Source: Brevibacterium gallinarum
GTDB lineage: Bacteria; Actinomycetota; Actinomycetes; Actinomycetales; Brevibacteriaceae
Length of the DNA: 64,000 bases
NCBI RefSeq assembly: GCF_014836885.1
Contig: NZ_JACSPY010000006.1
Span: 124,001 to 188,000 of the forward strand
Reading direction: 5' to 3'
Positions 58,975 to 64,000 of this stretch are shown in pieces (positions within the stretch are counted from its first letter, which is position 1; each line of letters starts with the position of its first letter). The notes below the pieces were generated by a model that saw only the letters and a program-made list of their open reading frames with translations, was not told the origin of the DNA and made no database searches. Both the position numbers and the translations under genes were made by a program.

Positions 58975-60536
58975 CGGCCCACCGCCTCGGCGACGGGCAG
59001 GGGACCGGAGGTGCGGTCGTCGCGGAAGGCCTTGAGGACGTTCTCGGCGCTGATGACGCACATCGGCAGCCCGACACCCGGTGCCGTGAACGCCCCGGCG
59101 TAGAAGAGATTGGCGACCTTGGCGGAGCGCACGCGCCCGCGCAGGAAGATCGACTGCATGAGCGTGTTCGCAGGCCCGAGTGCGGTGCCGGACCAGGCGT
59201 GGAAGTCACGGACGTAGTCAGCTGGGGCGATGACGCGGCGCACCCGCAGCCGGCCGGCCAAGTCCGGGTGGCCGGTCCACTGCGCGATCTGTTCGATGGC
59301 CGCCTGGGCGCCCGCCTGCACGTCCGGGCTGTGAGCGTGAAGCGAAGCGTCGGCGGGCCAGGGGACGAGGACGAAGAGGTTCTCGCAGCCTGCCGGTGCC
59401 AGCGTCGGGTCGGTGCGTGAGGGCGCGCAGACGTAGAGCGAGGCCGGGTCCGGGATCCGGCGGTCGCGGTAGATCGCGTCGAAGTTCTTCTCCCAGTTGG
59501 AGGTGAAGAGCAGGTTGTGATGCGCCAGCTTGTCGAGCCGGCCCTCGACGCCGAGCAGCAGGACGAGGGCGCCCATCCCCGGGTCGGCGCGGCGCCAGCT
59601 GGAAGCCGGGCGGGTCTGGAGCTTCCGGGGCAGCAGCCGGGTCTCCAGATGATGCAGATCGCAGGCGGCGACGACGGCATCGGCGGCGAAGGCCTCGAGC
59701 CCGTGCCGGGTGCGGGCGAGCACCTCGGTCAGCTGCGGCTTCCGGGCCGGCAGGCGGCCGGGCTCGTGGGTGAGGGAGACGACCTCGGCTTCGGTGCGGA
59801 TGGTGACCCCGAGGTCGCGGGCGCGCGCAGCGATCGCGGTGATGAGCGTGTGCATGCCGCCGGCCGGGTAGCGGACCCCGTCGACGAGGTCGAGGTGGCT
59901 CATGAGGTGGTACATCGCCGGGGCGGTCTCGGGGCGGGTGCCGAGGAACACGGCCGGGTAGCCGAGGATCTGCCGGGCGACCGGATGGTCCACGGTGCGG
60001 TTGATCCGCTCCTGCATCGAGGTGCTCAGCAGCTCCATGAGCTCGCCGAGCCCGGAGAGCACCTGCGGGTGGGTGAACCCGGCGGGGGTGGAGAAGGTGG
60101 TGTAGAGGAAGTGGTCGAGCGCCAGCCGGTAGGTTCGCGAGGCGGAGTCGAGGTAGGCGGCGACCCGGTCGCGGCTGCCGGGCTCGAGGCGGTCGAAGAG
60201 GTCGAGGACCCGCGTGCGCCCGGCGGGCACGTCGAGCGGGGTGGAAGCTGCCGAAGCACCGGCCGGCTGCGGGAAGATCCGGTAGGCCGGGTCGAGGTCG
60301 ATGAGCTCCAGCGGGTTCGGGGCACCGGTGAGGTCGAAGAGGTGGTCGAACACCTCGGGCATGAGGTACCAGCTCGGGCCGGTGTCGAAGGTGAACCCGG
60401 CTTCCCGGTGGATGCCGGCGCGCCCGCCGAGGGAGGCGTTCTGCTCCAGCAGCGTGACCGCGTGGCCCTCCTGTGCGAGCAGCGCGGCGGAGGCGAGTCC
60501 GGCGATGCCCCCGCCGATGACGATGGTGCGCCTCAC
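58971..60536 (-). CDS. crtI: Phytoene desaturase
   Basis: A 521-residue membrane-associated flavoenzyme that desaturates phytoene to lycopene in four steps. The N-terminal FAD-binding site is IVIGGGIAGLASAALLAQEG, followed by LEQNASLGGRAGIHREAGFT and FDTGPSWYLMPEVFDHLF. C-terminal blocks NLFYAGAFTAPGVGLPMCVI and the preceding LVPWPADASLHAHSPDV fit the family. Length is standard. The ATG overlaps the crtB stop (ATGA) and its TGA overlaps the cyclase GTG, so five genes of the operon are translationally linked. No frameshift is seen. Confidence 0.96.
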   Translation of the reverse strand: MRRTIVIGGGIAGLASAALLAQEGHAVTLLEQNASLGGRAGIHREAGFTFDTGPSWYLMPEVFDHLFDLTGAPNPLELIDLDPAYRIFPQPAGASAASTPLDVPAGRTRVLDLFDRLEPGSRDRVAAYLDSASRTYRLALDHFLYTTFSTPAGFTHPQVLSGLGELMELLSTSMQERINRTVDHPVARQILGYPAVFLGTRPETAPAMYHLMSHLDLVDGVRYPAGGMHTLITAIAARARDLGVTIRTEAEVVSLTHEPGRLPARKPQLTEVLARTRHGLEAFAADAVVAACDLHHLETRLLPRKLQTRPASSWRRADPGMGALVLLLGVEGRLDKLAHHNLLFTSNWEKNFDAIYRDRRIPDPASLYVCAPSRTDPTLAPAGCENLFVLVPWPADASLHAHSPDVQAGAQAAIEQIAQWTGHPDLAGRLRVRRVIAPADYVRDFHAWSGTALGPANTLMQSIFLRGRVRSAKVANLFYAGAFTAPGVGLPMCVISAENVLKAFRDDRTSGPLPVAEAVGR

Positions 60537-61438
60537 CGGCTCTCACCGCCGGCTGCCGGGCGGCTGAGCGCACAGGCGGTGATGGCGAGCTTGCGCGGGT
60601 TGCTCACCCGCATCCGCTGGGTGCGGATCCGCGCGGCAGGTGCTGCGGCCAGTCTCCGGTTGAGCTCGGCGAACAGGCGGTGGGCGATCCGCACGGCCGG
60701 GCGCACGCGGGCCGGCAGCAGCCCGATGACCTCATCGGCTGCGGCGAGGTCGGCGGCGATGTCGGTCACGATCCGGTCCCGGTCGGCATCGGACATGCCG
60801 GCTGCGCTGACCCCGGGCAGGTAGCTGCGGCCCAGTGCGGCGTCCTCTGCGAGGTCGCGCAGGAAGTTGACCTTCTGGAAGCCGGCCCCGAGCGCCATCG
60901 CCCCGCGTCGCAGGCGCTCGCCGTCGGCCTCGGGGACGGCGCCGAGGAAGAACGCCTTGAGGCACATGAGCCCGATGACCTCTGCGGAGCCGTGGATGTA
61001 GTCGGCGATCGACGTCTCGGTGTGGGCCTGCGGGCTGATATCGGCGCGCATCGAGGAGAAGAACGGTTCCCATTCGGCCGGGCCGATGCCGACCTCGCGA
61101 GCAGTCGCGGCGTAGGCGTGGGCGATGACATCGGCCGAGGCGCCGGTCGCCGCCGCAGAGGCGATGCGGTGTTCGAAGGCGTTGAGCTCGGCCAGCCGCT
61201 GGGCGGCCGGCAGCTGGTGCATGCTGCCGTCGACGATCTCATCGGCGACCCGGGCCATCGCGTAGATCGCGGTGATGTGGATGCGGATGACCTGCGGCAG
61301 GGTGCGCACGGCCAGGGAGAACGACGTCGAATACCGGGCCAGCACCTCGGCGGCGGCAGCCCGGCAGGTGCGGGTGTAGGCCACCGCGGCAGGCGGGAGC
61401 TGGGCGCTGGCGGCAGCCGGCCGGGTTCTGCGTGTCAT
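60533..61438 (-). CDS. crtB: Phytoene synthase
   Basis: A 301-residue enzyme condensing two GGPP molecules to phytoene. The first Asp-rich motif is ARVADEIVDG (D66-D70), the substrate-binding region contains FSLAVRTLPQVIRIHI, and the second motif with NFLRDLAEDAALGRSYLP is near residue 195. It carries no N-terminal extension beyond about 15 residues. ATG 61438 is chosen with GAGGAGT upstream. It heads the five coupled pigment genes crtB-crtI-cyclase-cyclase-ubiA; only a short membrane-protein gene precedes it. GGPP synthase (crtE) is absent here. Confidence 0.95.
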   Translation of the reverse strand: MTRRTRPAAASAQLPPAAVAYTRTCRAAAAEVLARYSTSFSLAVRTLPQVIRIHITAIYAMARVADEIVDGSMHQLPAAQRLAELNAFEHRIASAAATGASADVIAHAYAATAREVGIGPAEWEPFFSSMRADISPQAHTETSIADYIHGSAEVIGLMCLKAFFLGAVPEADGERLRRGAMALGAGFQKVNFLRDLAEDAALGRSYLPGVSAAGMSDADRDRIVTDIAADLAAADEVIGLLPARVRPAVRIAHRLFAELNRRLAAAPAARIRTQRMRVSNPRKLAITACALSRPAAGGESR

Positions 61439-61452
61439 CACCGCCCCACTCC

Positions 61453-61827
61453 TCAGTGCCGGCCGGTGCGGCGGGTGGCGGCGAGCGCTTCGTGTTTGTT
61501 CTGCCAGATGAGCAGGCCCTCGCAGGCGAGCAGCAGGACGCCGAGGGCGATGCCGACCCAGGCCGGGCCGACGATGATGAGCCCGACGACAGCGGCGAGG
61601 TAGACGACCGCGCGCACGGCGATGACCGAGGCGCGCGATGCCAGGAAGCCCTTCGGGGAGGCGAACAGCGCCCACACGATGATGACGACGACGAGCGCGC
61701 CGATGCCGGCCAGCCAGGCCAGCGCACCGCCGCCGATGAGCATGAAGGCGACGTAGGCGATCGCCAGCCAGGCCAGCGTCTCGAGGAAGAACAGCGTCGC
61801 CTCGGCGATCTTCACCAGTGTCGACAT
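61453..61827 (-). CDS. YrdB/DUF2568-like small membrane protein
   Basis: A 124-residue protein with four hydrophobic helices: EATLFFLETLAWLAIAYVAF, ALAWLAGIGALVVVIIVWAL, VIAVRAVVYLAAVVGLIIVG and VGIALGVLLLACEGLLI. The short charged connectors WALFASPKG and the C-terminal Lys/Arg match the YrdB/DUF2568 pattern. ATG 61827 has GAGGAAC upstream. It sits 14 bases before crtB in the same direction, so it may be first in the pigment operon, where it is not a standard member. Its role is unknown. Confidence 0.75.
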   Translation of the reverse strand: MSTLVKIAEATLFFLETLAWLAIAYVAFMLIGGGALAWLAGIGALVVVIIVWALFASPKGFLASRASVIAVRAVVYLAAVVGLIIVGPAWVGIALGVLLLACEGLLIWQNKHEALAATRRTGRH

Positions 61828-62010
61828 CGCTGGGTTCCTCTCGTGGGCAGGGGCTGGGCGTGTGGTTCCACGATACCGTCTCAGGTTCCATCGGCCCGGC
61901 AGGCCGGCCGTGTGCGCGCAGACTGAGCTGGGTGGAAGCTCAGTGCCGGGAGCATGGTCGTGAGTAGACTGAACGGTGCCCGTCTGACCGGCAACCCGAA
62001 AGGACGCCTC

Positions 62011-62610
62011 ATGACCCGTCGGATCCTGACCGCGACTGCAGCCGTGTGCGCTGCTGCGCTGGCGCTGTCCGGCTGCTCGCAGGACGACGCTGAGCCCAAG
62101 CAGGGCCCGGCAATGCAGACCGCAGCGGACCCGCGCGGTACAGAGGGCCCGCCGAACTCCGGTGAGGAGGACGACCTGGCGAACTTCAAGCCGGCGCTGA
62201 GCTGGGAGGACGCGCAGAAGCAGGCGCAGGAGGACTTCGACGGGGACTTCCGGGCCATCCAGATCGCGCTCGCCGACGGCGGGGAGATCCGCTACGACAT
62301 CGAGATGGCCTCTGATGAGCGGACGTTCACGGCTGCTTACGACGCCAAGAGCGGGGATGTCATCTCCACTGATGAGGAGAAGCACGACAGTAAGGGCCAG
62401 GTGCTCTCCCTCGATGACTATGTCGGCCTCGATGAGGCGAAGTCTTCGGCGCTCGATGTGCTGCCGGGCCGGATGACGAAGATCCGCCTCGCCACCGGCA
62501 GCGACGGCACAGCCGCCTACACGATCGACATCTCACCTGAGCAGGATGGCGAGACCTTCGAGGTCGTCGTCGACGCCGAGTCCGGCAAGGCCCACCGCTC
62601 CGACGACTGA
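62011..62610 (+). CDS. PepSY-domain lipoprotein
   Basis: A 199-residue extracytoplasmic lipoprotein: signal ALALSGCSQD with the lipobox Cys near residue 22, then a Glu/Asp/Pro-rich spacer. Two PepSY-type modules follow, LSWEDAQKQAQEDFDGDFRA with IRYDIEMA, and VGLDEAKSSALDVLPGRMTK with YTIDISPE and EVVVDAESGKA. PepSY modules often inhibit or guide secreted proteases; the partner here is unknown. ATG 62011 follows AAAGGA. It converges on the TRAP permease gene, with a strong hairpin between them. Confidence 0.88.
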   Translation: MTRRILTATAAVCAAALALSGCSQDDAEPKQGPAMQTAADPRGTEGPPNSGEEDDLANFKPALSWEDAQKQAQEDFDGDFRAIQIALADGGEIRYDIEMASDERTFTAAYDAKSGDVISTDEEKHDSKGQVLSLDDYVGLDEAKSSALDVLPGRMTKIRLATGSDGTAAYTIDISPEQDGETFEVVVDAESGKAHRSDD

Positions 62611-62631
62611 GGCACAGGCCCGCTTACAGCA

Positions 62632-62668
62632 GATCGCCGCCGCACCTCCTGTAGGTACGGCGGCGATC
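62632..62668. terminator. Bidirectional terminator
   Basis: GATCGCCGCCG (62632-62642) pairs perfectly with CGGCGGCGATC (62658-62668) around a 15-base loop, between the convergent PepSY and TRAP genes. Confidence 0.78.
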
Positions 62669-62687
62669 GGCATTCACGGCGAGGGCG

Positions 62688-64000
62688 TCAGATGTTCCGC
62701 AGCGAGAGCCTGTCGGCCTTCTTCGCCAGTGCGATGATCGCCAGCAGGCTGACGACGAGCACCGCAGTGCCGATGAGGTCGAGCACGAGGTTCGGGGTGA
62801 GGAACAGCACCGAGCCGATGATGAGCGAGATCCGCAGCACCCACGGCACCCGCACCATGAGGAAGCCCTCGGCGGCGACGGCGAGCAGGATGACGCCGAT
62901 CGAGGCGGTGGCGATGACGCGGATGGCGGTCATGACATCGGCGTCCTGCATGATGAGCACCGGGTTGTACACGAACACAAACGGCACGATGTAACCGGCC
63001 AGGGCCAGTCTCATCGCGGTGAATCCGGTCTGCATCGGGGTGCCGCCGGACAGGCCGGCTGCCGCGAACGCAGCCAGCGCGACCGGCGGGGTGATGTTGG
63101 CGAACAGGCCGAAGTAGAACACGAACAGGTGGGCGGCCAGCGGCTCGACGCCGAGCTGGGCGAGCGCTGGGGCGGCCATCGTCGCGGTGACGATGTAGGC
63201 CGGGATCGACGGCAGGCCCATGCCGAGGATGATGCAGGCGAGCGCCGTCATGATGAGCGTCGGCAGCAGGTAGCCGCCGCCGATCGTCACGATCGCGTTG
63301 GCGAGCTTGACACCGAATCCGGTCTGGCTGGCGACACCGACGATGACGCCGACTGCCGCACAGGCCACGGCGACCGAGACGGCGGTGATCGCACCGTCGC
63401 GCAGCGCCAGGATGATGTCCTTGAAGCTCATCCGGGTGGTCTTGCGCAGCATCGCCACGAGCACGGTGACGAAGATCGTCGTGACAGCTGAGAACAGGAT
63501 CGTGCGCCCGGAGAAGAACAGCATGTACAGCAGGTAGGCGAGCGGGATGAGCAGGTGGCCGCGCTCGCGCATGACGTCCATGACCGCCGGCAGGTTCTTC
63601 CGCGAGATGCCTTCGAGTCCGCGGCGGGTGGCGCGCAGGTGCACCTGCATGATGATGCCGAGGTAGTACAGCAGTGCCGGCACGATCGCGACGAGGGCGA
63701 TCTCCCGGTACGGGATGCCGAGGGTTTCGGCCATGATGAAGGCCGCCGCGCCCATGATCGGCGGCAGGATCTGCCCGCCGACCGAGGCGGCGGATTCGAC
63801 GGCGCCGGCGAAGTTGCGCTGGTAGCCGATCTTCTTCATCAGCGGGATCGTGAACGCGCCGGTGGTCACAACGTTGGCGATCGCCGAGCCGTTGATCGAA
63901 CCGAGGAAGCCTGAGGCGATGACCGAGACCTTCGCCGGCCCGCCGCGGGTCTGCCCGGCGAGGGCGAGGGCGATGTCGTTGAAGAACTGGCCCATCCCCG
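62688..64000 (-). CDS. TRAP transporter fused permease (4TM/12TM), truncated by window end
   Basis: The C-terminal 437 residues of a large TRAP permease of the fused DctQM type, which imports organic acids or similar compounds with a periplasmic binding protein and a sodium or proton gradient. Visible signatures are FLGSINGSAIANVVTTGAFT, AASVGGQILPPIMGAAAFIM and ILGMGLPSIPAYIVTATMAA, then FGLFANITPPVALAAFAAAG. The N-terminal half lies beyond the window. At least ten helices are visible. The usual TAXI or DctP binding protein gene would lie to the right. Substrate unknown. Confidence 0.93.
   Translation of the reverse strand, partial: GMGQFFNDIALALAGQTRGGPAKVSVIASGFLGSINGSAIANVVTTGAFTIPLMKKIGYQRNFAGAVESAASVGGQILPPIMGAAAFIMAETLGIPYREIALVAIVPALLYYLGIIMQVHLRATRRGLEGISRKNLPAVMDVMRERGHLLIPLAYLLYMLFFSGRTILFSAVTTIFVTVLVAMLRKTTRMSFKDIILALRDGAITAVSVAVACAAVGVIVGVASQTGFGVKLANAIVTIGGGYLLPTLIMTALACIILGMGLPSIPAYIVTATMAAPALAQLGVEPLAAHLFVFYFGLFANITPPVALAAFAAAGLSGGTPMQTGFTAMRLALAGYIVPFVFVYNPVLIMQDADVMTAIRVIATASIGVILLAVAAEGFLMVRVPWVLRISLIIGSVLFLTPNLVLDLIGTAVLVVSLLAIIALAKKADRLSLRNI

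Overview
The window is chromosomal DNA of a high-GC actinobacterium (very GC-rich by eye, with third codon positions almost always G or C). The gene content (decaprenoxanthin-type C50 carotenoid cluster with a split lycopene cyclase and a UbiA-type lycopene elongase, DinB/DUF664 protein, LPxTG surface protein, several leaderless genes) fits the order Micrococcales and most resembles Brevibacterium or a close relative. That placement is an inference from gene content; no 16S or tRNA gene is present. I see no phage, no insertion sequence and no CRISPR array. Coding density is high and many neighbours are coupled through ATGA or GTGA overlaps.

Layout. 1-4.8 kb: truncated L-serine dehydratase, a DUF3267 membrane protease, a PLP aminotransferase and an APC amino-acid permease. 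4.8-7.3 kb: a beta-lactamase-fold serine hydrolase and a FetB-like permease, coupled to the APC gene. 7.4-10.4 kb: a secreted, sortase-anchored purple-acid-phosphatase-like enzyme. 10.4-12.7 kb: an osmoprotectant-type binding lipoprotein coupled to a CDP-alcohol phosphatidyltransferase, and a small lipoprotein. 12.8-16.7 kb: a C45-type Ntn hydrolase and a YyaL/DUF255 protein. 16.7-19.8 kb: three VOC-fold proteins and an AraC-type regulator. 19.9-23.6 kb: an AbiEi/DUF559-like nuclease beside two related palindromes, a methyltransferase and an M18 aminopeptidase. 23.6-34.4 kb: two MFS transporters, a DUF1684 fusion protein, M13 peptidase, DinB protein, LMW phosphatase, CopC-like protein and FAD monooxygenase. 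34.7-39.5 kb: phosphoglucomutase, rhodanese, TM2 protein and a CoA-transferase. 39.6-43.3 kb: TetR regulator divergent from an APH-like kinase / histidine phosphatase / SDR operon (acyl-CoA or branched-chain catabolism style). 43.7-50.7 kb: GltS-type symporter, membrane proteins, a CPBP protease and a kinase/regulator/DUF4097 three-gene unit. 50.7-54.4 kb: a CsoR/CstR-like repressor, a Cys-rich small protein with a clear operator-promoter, an amidase fused to isopentenyl-diphosphate isomerase (IDI) and an amidohydrolase. 54.5-57.2 kb: oxidoreductase, asparaginase and hot-dog thioesterase. 57.3-61.8 kb: the carotenoid operon crtB-crtI-crtYe/f-type cyclase-ubiA, read leftward. 62-64 kb: PepSY lipoprotein and a truncated TRAP permease.

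How the genes fit together. The fused IDI can supply DMAPP and IPP to the carotenoid operon 4-9 kb away; CrtB and CrtI would make lycopene, which the UbiA enzyme and the heterodimeric cyclase would turn into a C50 pigment. GGPP synthase (crtE) is not in the window. The most unusual observations are the amidase-IDI fusion, the paired palindromes next to the AbiEi/DUF559-like gene, the CstR-like sensor with its Cys-rich partner, a DUF1684 protein fused to a glutamine-amidotransferase-like domain that lacks the catalytic Cys, an AT-rich 24-bp inverted repeat, and recurrent in-frame 18-nt repeat expansions in loops of unrelated proteins.
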